64,000 bases of DNA from Candidatus Nanoarchaeia archaeon (GCA_028714095.1 JAQTMY010000001.1:403804-467803); one strand, 5' to 3'; counted from the first letter of the stretch, positions 26,461-35,824 are shown. The notes: generated by a model not told the origin, from the sequence alone. Translations and numbers: made by a program.

Positions 26461-28074
26461 TCAATAGTCCAGAAAAGTACCTTCCGTACAAGTTCTTCTT
26501 CCTTTATCATCAGAACAAGACCCGCATATTCCAATCCCGCACTTTGTAAGAAATTCTATTGAAGAATAAATGTTTTCTTTTTCTGTTATTTGTTCTTCCA
26601 GTGAGATTGCTGATCTTACCATTGCTTCTGGCCCGCAGTTATAGAACCAGCTTCCGCTTGCTAAACTTTTGTCAATGAGATCTGTAACCCTTCCTTTTGA
26701 TCCACGACTCCCATCTTCAGTTGTAATCTTAACCTCTCCAAGTTTTTCAAACTCATTAACATAAAATAAATGACCTCTGTCCTTTGCTCCAATAAGAATT
26801 TTTAGATTATGATATTGACTTAATGTTTTTGCAATAAGATAAAGTCCTGCAATTCCGCTCCCTCCTCCTACCAGAACAACATCTTGGGCATTAGGATATT
26901 CGATAACATTGCCATACGGACCTTTAACATAAATCTCATTGCTTTTATCCAAAGAGTTTATTTTTTTGGTAAATTCTCCTCTCTCTAAAACTCCAATAGT
27001 TAATGGATTATCATCCATAACTGAAAATGGTTTTTCCCCAACACCGGGTATCCATGTAAAAATAAACTGTCCAGGTCCAGCTCTGATAGGATTATCCATT
27101 TTAAGAATTTTAAAATCATCAGCAACACTAAATTTATCTTTAATTTTAAATTTTCTATAATTCATATCAACTTCTTTTAATATTTTTGAAGCATAATCTG
27201 TATTATTTTTTAGGTCTTCAACAATTTGTTTAAAGTAACTTTTTATTTCTCTTTCACTCATCCCAGCCAATGCACTTCCAATACCAAACACAGAAGCACC
27301 AGCTTCATGATACCTTGTAAGGTCTTCTGCTGTGGATATTCCGCCCATTCCGATTATGGGAATATTGTTACCTACTATATTTCTTATGTCCCTGACACAT
27401 TTAATTCCAATGTCTTTAATCTCTTTTCCAGAAACTCCTCCGATTTTATTTGTTAAAACTGGATTGCCTTCAAATAAATGTTCTCTTGGCCCAACAGTAT
27501 TTATTGCAACTATTCCATAAGCATTTCCCTTCATTGCAGCTTTAGCAATTACTCCAATATCATCCACATTAGGGGTTAGTTTTACAAAAACCGGTTTATT
27601 TGTATTTCTCACAACAGCATCTGTAATTTCTGTAACTAACCTAGGATCTTTACCGATTGCTGCACCATGTCCTGCTACATGCGGGCAGGATAAATTTAAT
27701 TCAAAACCATCAACATAATCTTCAAGTGTTTTAGCTACTTTAATAAATTCATCTTTATCGCCGCCAAAAACAGAAGCAAGTAGATATTTATCTTCTGGAA
27801 ATTTAATCTGGGAAAGTTGTTCTGCAAATTTTTCTGCTCCAGGATTTGTTAAACCAACAGCATTGATAAAAGTTCCAGGATATACCTTTGCAATTATTGG
27901 TTCTCTGTTCCCTTGTCTTGGTTCTGGACCAATACTCTTGGTTGTTAATATTCCTAGCTCAGGAATATTTTCAGCAAATCTTAGTAAAACTCTGACATCT
28001 GTTGTGACAATTCCAGAAGGAATTGTGAAAGGATAAACTTCCTTCTCACCAATTCTTATTTTATTGATTTGCAT
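26461..28074 (-). CDS. pyrDK: Fused dihydroorotate dehydrogenase: catalytic PyrD plus electron-transfer PyrK
   Basis: The 537-residue protein makes orotate for pyrimidine synthesis. Residues about 1-300 are a class 1 PyrD (FMN barrel): FINAVGLTNPG, NLSCPHVAGHG, KLTPNVDDIG, GMGGISTAEDL. Residues about 305-537 are PyrK: an FAD/NAD ferredoxin-reductase fold (GGGSGIAGLYLIAK near 410) and a C-terminal 2Fe-2S cluster (CGIGICGSCSDDKGRRTC). In class 1B enzymes these are separate subunits; here they are one chain, so NAD-linked oxidation should be intramolecular. Divergent pyrE-pyrF lie next door. Start ATG at 28074. Confidence 0.93.
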   Translation of the reverse strand: MQINKIRIGEKEVYPFTIPSGIVTTDVRVLLRFAENIPELGILTTKSIGPEPRQGNREPIIAKVYPGTFINAVGLTNPGAEKFAEQLSQIKFPEDKYLLASVFGGDKDEFIKVAKTLEDYVDGFELNLSCPHVAGHGAAIGKDPRLVTEITDAVVRNTNKPVFVKLTPNVDDIGVIAKAAMKGNAYGIVAINTVGPREHLFEGNPVLTNKIGGVSGKEIKDIGIKCVRDIRNIVGNNIPIIGMGGISTAEDLTRYHEAGASVFGIGSALAGMSEREIKSYFKQIVEDLKNNTDYASKILKEVDMNYRKFKIKDKFSVADDFKILKMDNPIRAGPGQFIFTWIPGVGEKPFSVMDDNPLTIGVLERGEFTKKINSLDKSNEIYVKGPYGNVIEYPNAQDVVLVGGGSGIAGLYLIAKTLSQYHNLKILIGAKDRGHLFYVNEFEKLGEVKITTEDGSRGSKGRVTDLIDKSLASGSWFYNCGPEAMVRSAISLEEQITEKENIYSSIEFLTKCGIGICGSCSDDKGRRTCTEGTFLDY

Positions 28075-28133
28075 ATGATTAACAGTTATAATCTTATTAA
28101 AAGTACTATGTTAAGATAAAATAACAATTAAAA

Positions 28134-28141
28134 TTTATATA
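28134..28141 (+). promoter_or_regulatory. TATA box of the pyrE-pyrF operon
   Basis: TTTATATA in the 115-base gap between the divergent pyr genes gives transcription start near 28165 and a short leader before the ATG at 28190. No SD is obvious before pyrE. Confidence 0.55.
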
Positions 28142-28189
28142 TCAGTATACAACGAAGGTTATAAGGTTGGAAATTTAATTAAAACCGAT

Positions 28190-28909
28190 ATGAACTATAA
28201 AATTGGGAAGTCAAGAGAAATTGCAAGAGCAGCATTAAATATACATGCTGTAAAGTTAAATACCGAAAAGCCATTTCAGTGGGCATCTGGATACTTTATG
28301 CCAATTTATAATGATAACCGTATGTTCCTTTTCAATCCGGCAGAGAGAAACCAGGTCATTTTTGGGCTTCGAGGTATTTTGATATCAGAAGATCTTATTT
28401 CAGAGCCTTCTCTTGTGATTGCTGGTACCTCTACCGCAGGAATCCCTTGGGCAGCATATCTGTCTGAGCAAGGAGGAGCCGATAGGCCAGTTTATGCCAG
28501 AATACCTATGATTTATGTAAGAGATAAACCAAAGGACCATGGTCTTAAAAATCAGATTGAAGGAATTGATGCAGAAAAAGATTTAGAAGGAAGAACTGTC
28601 GTTTTAATAGAAGATTTAATCTCAACTGGAGGTAGTTCAGCAAAAGCTGTTCAGGCAGTAAGAGATGCTAATGGAAAATGTAATCATTGTGTTTCAATAT
28701 TTAATTATGGATTAGATAAAGCTGTAGAAGAATTTGATAGGTTAAATCCTCACTGCAAGGTCATATCCCTTCTTGATTATAATACACTTTTAGAAGTAGC
28801 CAAAGAAACTAAATATATTAATGAGCAACAAGAAAGGTCATTGAGGGAGTGGAGATTGGATCCATTTGGTTGGGGAGAAAAACACGGTCACCCAAGAAAA
28901 GTAGCATAA
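28190..28909 (+). CDS. pyrE: Orotate phosphoribosyltransferase
   Basis: The 239-residue enzyme joins orotate to PRPP, giving OMP. The PRPP-binding motif VVLIEDLISTGGSSAKA (about residues 140-156) is complete, and the N-terminal FQWASGYFMPIYNDNR binds orotate/PRPP. It is followed by pyrF with a single base between stop and ATG, so the last two steps of UMP synthesis are cotranslated. The C-terminus (about 210-239) is slightly longer than usual. Confidence 0.92.
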   Translation: MNYKIGKSREIARAALNIHAVKLNTEKPFQWASGYFMPIYNDNRMFLFNPAERNQVIFGLRGILISEDLISEPSLVIAGTSTAGIPWAAYLSEQGGADRPVYARIPMIYVRDKPKDHGLKNQIEGIDAEKDLEGRTVVLIEDLISTGGSSAKAVQAVRDANGKCNHCVSIFNYGLDKAVEEFDRLNPHCKVISLLDYNTLLEVAKETKYINEQQERSLREWRLDPFGWGEKHGHPRKVA

Positions 28910-28910
28910 A

Positions 28911-29672
28911 ATGATAAAATTAAATGAGAAAGAGCAGAAAGCAAGAGAGATGGTATGCTTACCCTTAGATGGGCTTAATACTCTCGATGATATAGAATCT
29001 AGAGTTAAAGAATTAAGCCCTGTTGTTGGATTATTTAAGATAGGTAAGGAGAGTTATACTAGATTTGGACCTGAGGCTGTAGGGCTTGTACAAAATTATG
29101 GAGCCAAGGTTTTTCTTGATTTAAAATATTTTGATATTCCAAATACTGTCAAAGGTGCAGCAGATGCAGCAACCAGGTTGGGAGTTTATATGTTTAATGT
29201 TCATGCTCTTGGTGGATTAGGAATGATGAAAGCCGCAGTCGAGGGGGCTAGAACTGGAGCAGAGAAATATGAAAGACATGTTCCAAAAATTGTTGCAGTA
29301 ACAATTTTAACTAGCATAGATCAAAAAACATTAAATGAACAATTAAGAATTCCTGGAACTGTAGAAGAACAGGTTTTATCTTTGGCAAAATTGGCAAATG
29401 AGGCAGAACTGGATGGGATTGTTTGTTCTGCAGCAGATCTTTATGCAATTAAAAATGAACTTCCTAAAGATTTTATGTATGTTACTCCAGGAATACAAGG
29501 AATAAGCACCTCAGCAGGAGAAGATCAAAAAAGGGTATTTAGTCCAGGGAATGCGGTAGTAGATGGATCTAGTATCCTGGTTGTAGGAAGAGCAATTACA
29601 AATCCTGAAACTCCTGAAGGAAGAATTAATGCAGGATATGAAATTCTAAAAGATATGGCTCAATATCTTTAA
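28911..29672 (+). CDS. pyrF: Orotidine 5'-phosphate decarboxylase
   Basis: The 253-residue enzyme removes CO2 from OMP to give UMP. The catalytic tetrad motif is FLDLKYFDIPNTVK (about residues 64-77, with the D-x-K-x4-D spacing), and the phosphate-binding region is TPGIQG (about 198) and VVGRAITNPETPEG (about 226-239). The sequence is of the bacterial-like OMPDC group 1 type. It starts one base after the pyrE stop. The next gene has its own promoter. Confidence 0.93.
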   Translation: MIKLNEKEQKAREMVCLPLDGLNTLDDIESRVKELSPVVGLFKIGKESYTRFGPEAVGLVQNYGAKVFLDLKYFDIPNTVKGAADAATRLGVYMFNVHALGGLGMMKAAVEGARTGAEKYERHVPKIVAVTILTSIDQKTLNEQLRIPGTVEEQVLSLAKLANEAELDGIVCSAADLYAIKNELPKDFMYVTPGIQGISTSAGEDQKRVFSPGNAVVDGSSILVVGRAITNPETPEGRINAGYEILKDMAQYL

Positions 29673-29728
29673 TGTTATTTAAGTTATATAATAAACTATA
29701 TAAATACCTAAACGAATAATTCTTTCTA

Positions 29729-30343
29729 ATGAACAGAACAATAAGATTATTAGTAATTTCAGACGTTCTATTATTAACAGGTTTGGGTTTAATCAGTCCA
29801 ATATTAGCAATTTTTATTAAGGAAAATTTAATAGGCGGAACAATCGCAGCAGCTGGTTTGGCAGGAACTATTTATTTAATAACAAAATCATTAGTTCAAT
29901 TACCATTTTCAAAATACGTTGACAGGCATGATCACAGAGTTAAATTCCTGATAATCGGGACATTTATAATCTCTTTAGTCCCTTTCCTGTATATTTTTAG
30001 TACTCACATATTTCATATTTATTTAGCTCAGTTTATTTATGGTATTGGCGCAGGTTTAGTTTATCCATGCTGGCTTTCTTTGTTCAGCACTCATCTGGAT
30101 AAAAAGAAAGAAGGATTTGAGTGGAGTATGTATTCCACAAGTGTTGGAATCGGAGTTGCTATTGCTGCAGCCGTAGGAGGAACAATAGCCCAGTTTGTTG
30201 GATTTAAGGTTACATTTATCCTGACAGGAATCGCAGCCTTGATAGGAGCTTCAATATTATTTGGATTGGAGAAAAAAGAATCATTAAAGAAAATAGAAAC
30301 AAAACATTATCACAGTAGAAGAAAAAGTATTGAACGTATATAA
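29729..30343 (+). CDS. Half-size major-facilitator-like membrane protein
   Basis: The 204-residue protein has six predicted membrane helices and the MFS hallmark between helices 2 and 3 (SKYVDRHDHRVKFL, the D-x4-R-(K/R) type loop), yet it ends after the first six-helix half with a charged tail (EKKESLKKIETKHYHSRRK). Full MFS carriers have 12 helices in about 400 residues, so this either dimerises or is a degraded transporter. A stop follows with no continuation in any plus frame before the next gene. The TATA box (CTATATAAATA, 29696-29706) is leaderless-spaced. Substrate unknown. Confidence 0.75.
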   Translation: MNRTIRLLVISDVLLLTGLGLISPILAIFIKENLIGGTIAAAGLAGTIYLITKSLVQLPFSKYVDRHDHRVKFLIIGTFIISLVPFLYIFSTHIFHIYLAQFIYGIGAGLVYPCWLSLFSTHLDKKKEGFEWSMYSTSVGIGVAIAAAVGGTIAQFVGFKVTFILTGIAALIGASILFGLEKKESLKKIETKHYHSRRKSIERI

Positions 30344-30351
30344 AAAATAAA

Positions 30352-30372
30352 AAAGCCTAATACCTAGGCTTT
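30352..30372 (-). terminator. Hairpin enclosing the stop codon of the 667-residue surface protein
   Basis: AAGCCTA (30353-30359) and TAGGCTT (30365-30371) pair around the TAG at 30357-30359, followed on the minus strand by TTTTTTATTTTT. Same layout as the other stop-enclosing stems. Confidence 0.6.
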
Positions 30373-32360
30373 ACTTTTATGTCTTTGATTTCAAAGTTAA
30401 CATCAGGACCGACACCATATAAAATTAATAAGTTAGTTTCTCTGTCAAATTCATATCTTATGCTATCTAACTGTATTTTCTCTACTTTCTTTGAGTCTGG
30501 ACCTTTGTATGTAGCTAAACTCCACCATGAGTTTTCTACACTAAATGCCTCGCAATTGTTTTCATAAACATCCCTTATTTTTCCCTTGAATCTCAAAGAC
30601 AATTTTTTATTATCAATAGTCGTACCAGTTATAGAGACAACAACATACCCCATTTCTTCCCTGTTCATCCATGCACTGAATTTTATGGTCTTCTTGCTAA
30701 AGTCCTTGTCTGTAAGATTATTTATGTAAACAATGTTTCCTTCTTTTCCGTCTAATCTTACTTTTGTTAATACACATTCCTCACAAACATCACCTTCATC
30801 AATCAAACCATCACAGTCATTGTCTTTTCCATCACAAATCTCTGTAATTGGATAAACTGCTCCAACACAATTTCCCCAATTTCCCCAATATCCATTCTCA
30901 CATTCTTTTGTTTCAGTTCCATAACTACATTCACCAATATCTGATAATCCACATCCTCTTGATTGTATTTCTCCAGAAACACATTCATAGGTTTGGCATC
31001 TTGGATCATCTTGATTTATCGTCAAAATAGTGCATAATTTATCTGTGCATGAACAACCTATGCAATTATTTTCAACATCGCTAAAATCATAGTAATCTTC
31101 TCCATAACATCCATCTAAATCATCGCATTCAGTTGCTGAACAATCACTGTTGCTTTCACATTCTGCACTACAATTTAATTTGCTGCATACATGATTTACA
31201 TTATAATCTCCAACCGTACAGCTATCAGTCAGCTCATTACATACAGAGATAAATGAATTTCTATAATCCCACGTAAATATGTTAAAGTCATAATCACATC
31301 TTGAAACAGAATTTATATTAAACCCAGAACAGTTTATATTAATTCCATCCTGACATTCATGAGTTATTAAGTTGCATGTTTCTTCTCCATTACAGTATAA
31401 CCCATCATCACAATCACTATTATTTTGACATTCAGGAACCTCACAAACATCACCTTCATCAATCAAACCATCACAGTCATTGTCTTTTCCATCACATATT
31501 TCTCCTGTAGCATAGATAGCTCCGATGCATTCACTCCAAGAACCCCACACCCCATTTGTACATATTTTTGTTTCATTTCCATAACTACATTCTCCAACCT
31601 CGCTAGTTCCACATTGCCTTGTTTCAATATCTCCATTTTGACATTCAGGAACATAACACTCTTCAGAGCAGTCAGGATCATCACAATCAATCAGGCCATC
31701 GCAGTCGTTATCTAAGGTATCATCACAATTTTCTGGTTTTGGGTCTGAAGGAATACATTTTCCAGATATCCAGTAGCTTAATGGCCCGCTTCCAGAATAA
31801 GGTATATAATCTATACATATTTTTGTTTTAATTCCTTTTCTGCACTCCCCAAGAACTTTAGTATTAGTACAACTTTGATTAATAGGAGTAACACTTGGAT
31901 TACATGAGGTATCAATTAAATATGCCCAAAAAGTACATCCAGAAGGTTTATCATTAATCCTCCAGTCAAGCTGGTAACACCCTTCAAGATTTGGTTTAAA
32001 GGTTATTGCAAATGTTTTAGTTTCATTTGGATTTATTGTGAGACTTTTTTGTTCAATAAGGTAATCATAACAAGGAGAGCCATCACAAGCCCCTTTACAG
32101 TAAAACACATCATAATTAATATTAACACTATCCTGATTGTTGTTTATAATATCCTTAAAAGTTATAGTATGACTCTCTCCAATGTGCATAGATTGTTCTA
32201 ATTTATTCCATCCATTTGTTATTATAGAGCTCTGCTCCATATTCTCGTTTAGAACATTTCCATAGCAATCAGAACCAATTCCTGTGTTTCCAATGTCAGC
32301 ATAAACAAAAGAACTTAAAATTATTATAAATAGTACTAATACCCTCTTTTTACACCTCAT
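30357..32360 (-). CDS. Secreted MopE-like repeat protein
   Basis: The 667-residue protein has a signal peptide (1-21), a beta-sandwich head (about 30-160) and tandem cysteine-rich units. MopE-type metal-binding repeats read ENCDDTLDNDCDGLIDCDD and EICDGKDNDCDGLIDEGD. A central block (about 315-445, CDDGLYCNGEETC through CESNSDCSATEC) is a clear paralogue of part of the 1322-residue protein. The last 130 residues match the domain of the small exported protein at 9707-10174. No anchor helix. SD GAGGTGA lies before ATG 32360. Surface metal/calcium binding is inferred. Confidence 0.85.
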   Translation of the reverse strand: MRCKKRVLVLFIIILSSFVYADIGNTGIGSDCYGNVLNENMEQSSIITNGWNKLEQSMHIGESHTITFKDIINNNQDSVNINYDVFYCKGACDGSPCYDYLIEQKSLTINPNETKTFAITFKPNLEGCYQLDWRINDKPSGCTFWAYLIDTSCNPSVTPINQSCTNTKVLGECRKGIKTKICIDYIPYSGSGPLSYWISGKCIPSDPKPENCDDTLDNDCDGLIDCDDPDCSEECYVPECQNGDIETRQCGTSEVGECSYGNETKICTNGVWGSWSECIGAIYATGEICDGKDNDCDGLIDEGDVCEVPECQNNSDCDDGLYCNGEETCNLITHECQDGININCSGFNINSVSRCDYDFNIFTWDYRNSFISVCNELTDSCTVGDYNVNHVCSKLNCSAECESNSDCSATECDDLDGCYGEDYYDFSDVENNCIGCSCTDKLCTILTINQDDPRCQTYECVSGEIQSRGCGLSDIGECSYGTETKECENGYWGNWGNCVGAVYPITEICDGKDNDCDGLIDEGDVCEECVLTKVRLDGKEGNIVYINNLTDKDFSKKTIKFSAWMNREEMGYVVVSITGTTIDNKKLSLRFKGKIRDVYENNCEAFSVENSWWSLATYKGPDSKKVEKIQLDSIRYEFDRETNLLILYGVGPDVNFEIKDIKVKPRY
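30779..30836. repeat. 58-bp direct repeat, copy 1 (copy 2 at 31439-31496)
   Basis: Identical 58-base tracts coding for the DGKDNDCDGLIDEGDVCE unit lie 660 bases (220 codons) apart in the same gene, consistent with in-frame duplication or conversion. Confidence 0.8.
31439..31496. repeat. 58-bp direct repeat, copy 2
   Basis: Second copy of the tract at 30779-30836, within the same surface-protein gene. Confidence 0.8.
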
Positions 32361-32519
32361 AATCTCACCTCAATAAATTTTATTTAGAACTGTAGAGGTC
32401 CCTTGTTTAAATAAATGATGTAGTTATAGAATAAATTTTGTAAAATATTATTTAGGTATTAGAATAAAAAAAGAGATTGAAATACCCCCATCCCCAATTT
32501 AAAATTAAAAAAGGAAAAG

Positions 32520-32539
32520 GAGGGAAAAACGAATCCCTC
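32520..32539 (-). terminator. Terminator hairpin after the anchored surface protein
   Basis: GAGGGA/TCCCTC with an eight-base loop lies 10-29 bases past the TAA at 32549-32551; the minus strand continues CTTTTCCTTTTTT. Confidence 0.5.
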
Positions 32540-32548
32540 TGCAAGCGT

Positions 32549-33850
32549 TTAGTAATAGCTTTCCCTATCCTCGTCTGAGCCTCTCATTTTATTGAAAGCC
32601 AAGACAAGTGCAAGGATAACTAACAATACTACCAAGACTCCGAAGCCAATTGCTAAAGCTTTCTTTGTCTTTTCGCTAGCACCGTTTTCGTTTACGTCTA
32701 GAGTCAATGTTTTCTCAGCTACGATAACGTCATCAGCTTTGACCTTTATTGTAAATTGATGTGTTCCTTCTGTTGCATCTTCCTTAACTTTTAAGTTAAC
32801 CAAAGATTCACCAACATTACCTTTGTCAACACCAACAAATGCAGGTTGAACTGATACATCAGCAAATAAATCTGCTCCAGCTGTTTCAATAGTGTAAACA
32901 TGCTTGGCACCATTTATATTTGCTATCATTACTTTGTAGCTTACTAATTCGCCCTGGTTTCCGGTCTTAGAGGTTGAGTCAATGTTAACCAAAGCTTTTC
33001 CTTCCTCTACAACAGGTGTTTTACCTACAACATAAATTGTTTGCTTTTCGCTTACTTCTTGATGACCTCTGTCGTAAACTACTCTAACAATTAATTCGTA
33101 AGCTCCACTCATTGTGTTTTCAGGAATCTTCAAGTAGATTTCATCGCTTGAAGCTGAGTCTTCCTCATCTTCGTTATCTTCTCTTGCATCAGAGTCTTCA
33201 TTGGATGATAACTCATCTATGTAATCTCTGACTGAAACACCCAATTCAGGTATTTCAACATTAACTTGAATGTCTTCTTCTTTTCTGTCACCCATATTTT
33301 CAAGTCTTGCAGTAACGAATAATGGTCTTCCAGCTTCAACAGTTGAGCCAGGTCTTACAATTACATCTTGAATGCTCAAGCTGTGTCTGCTTTCCTTAAC
33401 TCTTAATGTTTGTTCGAAAACATCATTTGTGTAATCTTTATTGTATATTTCTACATGAAGTGTGTAATCAGTAGAAGCATCCATGTCTTCAGGAAGTGAT
33501 AATGTTAAATATTTTTTATAAGTAACACCATCTTCAACATCAAACATGCTTGTTACGTCTTCAATATCATCGTACTCGTATCCACCAATCCATGCTTTCA
33601 TCTTAAGATCCTTTAATTTAGGTTCTTTTTCGCTGATGGAATCTGGAGTTACATACCCTGTGAACTCTACCTCTATCTCACAGTCTGTACCTCTTTCAAC
33701 ATAGATTGCAGAACTTGTACCGTCAATGTCACATGCTCTAACAGCATCTACATTAACGTATCCGGTAGCAGCTTCAACAGCGTTTGATAAAGTCAAAAGA
33801 CTAACCAATACTAAGAAAACTGCGCATATACCTTTCAACATTTTCTTCAT
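32549..33850 (-). CDS. Exported CARDB/NEW3-like protein with C-terminal anchor
   Basis: The protein has 433 residues from the chosen ATG at 33850; a longer frame begins at 33886, but GAGGGAG directly before 33850 and the signal peptide MKKMLKGICAVFLVLV favour the later start. It has acidic beta-sandwich domains (about 25-140, 145-260 with SSVEAGRPLFVTARLENMG-like text, 270-380), a membrane helix (about 400-423, AIGFGVLVVLLVILALVLAF) and a charged tail. The layout parallels the 539-residue protein at 7939-9558. G+C and codon use look like a highly expressed gene. A TATA box GTTTATAAAG (about 33928-33937) gives a leader of about 55 nt. Probably a structural envelope protein. Confidence 0.78.
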   Translation of the reverse strand: MKKMLKGICAVFLVLVSLLTLSNAVEAATGYVNVDAVRACDIDGTSSAIYVERGTDCEIEVEFTGYVTPDSISEKEPKLKDLKMKAWIGGYEYDDIEDVTSMFDVEDGVTYKKYLTLSLPEDMDASTDYTLHVEIYNKDYTNDVFEQTLRVKESRHSLSIQDVIVRPGSTVEAGRPLFVTARLENMGDRKEEDIQVNVEIPELGVSVRDYIDELSSNEDSDAREDNEDEEDSASSDEIYLKIPENTMSGAYELIVRVVYDRGHQEVSEKQTIYVVGKTPVVEEGKALVNIDSTSKTGNQGELVSYKVMIANINGAKHVYTIETAGADLFADVSVQPAFVGVDKGNVGESLVNLKVKEDATEGTHQFTIKVKADDVIVAEKTLTLDVNENGASEKTKKALAIGFGVLVVLLVILALVLAFNKMRGSDEDRESYY

Positions 33851-34030
33851 TTTCTCCCTCCCTAATGTGAGTATCACAAAACACAAGTTTTTGCATGTAT
33901 TTTGTAATCACTATGCAATAATATCTCCTTTATAAACCTTTCGATTGTGTAACTACTTTATAATTAATATAATAAATAACAACATTTATATATTATTTTT
34001 GGATTCTAAGGAGCAAAGGAGGTGCTTTTA

Positions 34031-34441
34031 ATGCAGAAAAGCCAAAAGACAAACTCTAAAACGCTAATAATAGGCTTTCTTATTATAATGGTTATAGCTC
34101 TAATGGTAGTTCTGATAGGTGATTTTACAGGACAAGAAGTTAATACCAAAAGTCTAGTAACTGTTGAACCAAAATTCATTAATGCGGGGGAATATATTAC
34201 TATTAATATTAAGCCTTCTGCAGAGGGAATTTTAAAAAATTACAGAATCTGCAGCGGTAGAAGTGATCTATGTCATGTAGATTATCCCTTCAAATGCGGA
34301 GCCTATAAATGTACTAAACCTCATGAGGTAAAATATAAAACAAGTACGTCCTGGGAAGGGCTTTACTATGTAAAAGTTTTCGACTATCAAAGTGAAACCT
34401 GGATTAAATCTTATTTCACAGTTGTCAACGAAGATTCTTAA
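34031..34441 (+). CDS. N-terminally anchored extracellular protein, unknown family
   Basis: The protein has 136 residues from ATG 34031; the frame extends to a GTG at 34022, but that GTG belongs to the SD GGAGGTG (34018-34024). A basic head (MQKSQKTNSKT) and one membrane helix (about 12-31, LIIGFLIIMVIALMVVLIGD) are followed by a beta-rich outside domain with four Cys (RICSGRSDLCHVDYPFKCG, KCTKP). The strong SD and TATA sequence suggest good expression. It may be pilin-like or a small surface sensor. Confidence 0.7.
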   Translation: MQKSQKTNSKTLIIGFLIIMVIALMVVLIGDFTGQEVNTKSLVTVEPKFINAGEYITINIKPSAEGILKNYRICSGRSDLCHVDYPFKCGAYKCTKPHEVKYKTSTSWEGLYYVKVFDYQSETWIKSYFTVVNEDS

Positions 34442-34516
34442 TTTTTTATTTTTTTAATTATTTCTTGCTTATAAATAGGTTTATAAATAACATTATTTCT
34501 TAATCCAACCTTGAAA

Positions 34517-35824
34517 ATGGTAGAAGCACAATTATTTGTAATGGCTGGAGGGGCAGGAAAAAGATTATCTCCTTTGACTAGAGACCGGGCCAAACCTGCT
34601 GTTCCTATGGGTGGGAATTATAGAATTATTGATTGGGTTTTAAGTAATGCATTTAATTCTGGAATTAATAATATAAAAGTTGCAATCCAGTATAAACCCA
34701 TTTCATTACATAATCATCTTACACAAGGGTGGGTTCCAAAGTTTAGAGCCGGAGGACTAGAAGCACTGAACTCTTCTCCAAGAGAAGGGGGCTTAGAAGG
34801 ATATGTTGGAACTGCAGATTCATTAATCCAAAATTTACCAAGACTAAGATGTCCTCAAAACGCATCAAGGTTGGATAGAGGGACTAGCAAGGCTGGAGTT
34901 ATTGATGTTTTTGGAGGAGATCATGTTTATCTTATAGATATAAGAGAAATTAATAATTATCATCTGAATCAAGATGCCCATTTAACCATCTCAGCAATTC
35001 CTGTTTCAGTCGAACTTGCTGCAAAAAATTACGGGGTTTTGGTTGTTGATGAAAATTACAGATTGATTGGGTTTGAGGAAAAACCTGAAAACCCAACACC
35101 AATTCCTGGAAACCCAAATATATGTCTCGCATCAATGGGAAATTATGTTTTTAATCCAGAAACATTGTATAATATTCTCTCTGAAGATGGAGAAAAAGAA
35201 TTTACAAGAGACAGAAATTTAATTGCAAAAAATCGTAAAAAATATTCGTCTCATGACTTTGGTTTTGATATAATCCCCTGGATGTTGGAAAATAATTATG
35301 AAATTTTTGTTTACAATTTTAATAATAATATTGTTCCAGGCGCTGAAGAAAAAGAAAGGGGATTTTGGAGAGACGTTGGAGACCTAGACCAATTTTATGC
35401 AGCAAACAAAGATTTAATAGGGATTATCCCTGTTTTAAATATTTATAATAGTGAATGGCCAATCCATTCTTGGAGTCCATTCACTCAGCCAGCGAAATTT
35501 GTAGGAAGTTCAAATGGAAGCAATCCTTTCATAGTTTCAGATTCTTTGGTTGGAAATTCCTCAATAATCTCATATTCAGAAGTAAATGGTTCAATTATCG
35601 GACCAAACGTTTATATTGATAAGGCTACAGTAAAAGACTCAATTTTACTTGGTAATTCAAGAGTTAATCCTAAATCTCATATTGAAAATTCTATTATTGA
35701 TAAGGGGGTCATAGTTCCAGAAGGTATTTCTATAGGAGTAGATAAACAAAAAGATAAAGAAAGAGGATTTACAATCTCCCCTAAAGATATAACTGTAGTT
35801 CCAAGAGACTATAAATTTGAATGA
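34517..35824 (+). CDS. glgC: Glucose-1-phosphate adenylyltransferase-like nucleotidyltransferase
   Basis: The 435-residue protein resembles ADP-glucose pyrophosphorylase: nucleotide-binding MAGGAGKRLSPLTRDRAKPA (about residues 8-27), GNYRIIDWVLSNAFNSGI, FGGDHVYLID (about 134), and a C-terminal left-handed beta-helix (about 320-435, SLVGNSSIISYSEVNGSIIG). It should make a nucleotide sugar from glucose-1-phosphate for glycogen or surface glycans. No glycogen synthase is in this window; two sugar epimerases at 38.8-40.8 kb would fit glycan use. ATG 34517, not the upstream TTG, is preferred: TATA TTATAAATA (34481-34489) makes the mRNA nearly leaderless. Substrate nucleotide is uncertain. Confidence 0.82.
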   Translation: MVEAQLFVMAGGAGKRLSPLTRDRAKPAVPMGGNYRIIDWVLSNAFNSGINNIKVAIQYKPISLHNHLTQGWVPKFRAGGLEALNSSPREGGLEGYVGTADSLIQNLPRLRCPQNASRLDRGTSKAGVIDVFGGDHVYLIDIREINNYHLNQDAHLTISAIPVSVELAAKNYGVLVVDENYRLIGFEEKPENPTPIPGNPNICLASMGNYVFNPETLYNILSEDGEKEFTRDRNLIAKNRKKYSSHDFGFDIIPWMLENNYEIFVYNFNNNIVPGAEEKERGFWRDVGDLDQFYAANKDLIGIIPVLNIYNSEWPIHSWSPFTQPAKFVGSSNGSNPFIVSDSLVGNSSIISYSEVNGSIIGPNVYIDKATVKDSILLGNSRVNPKSHIENSIIDKGVIVPEGISIGVDKQKDKERGFTISPKDITVVPRDYKFE

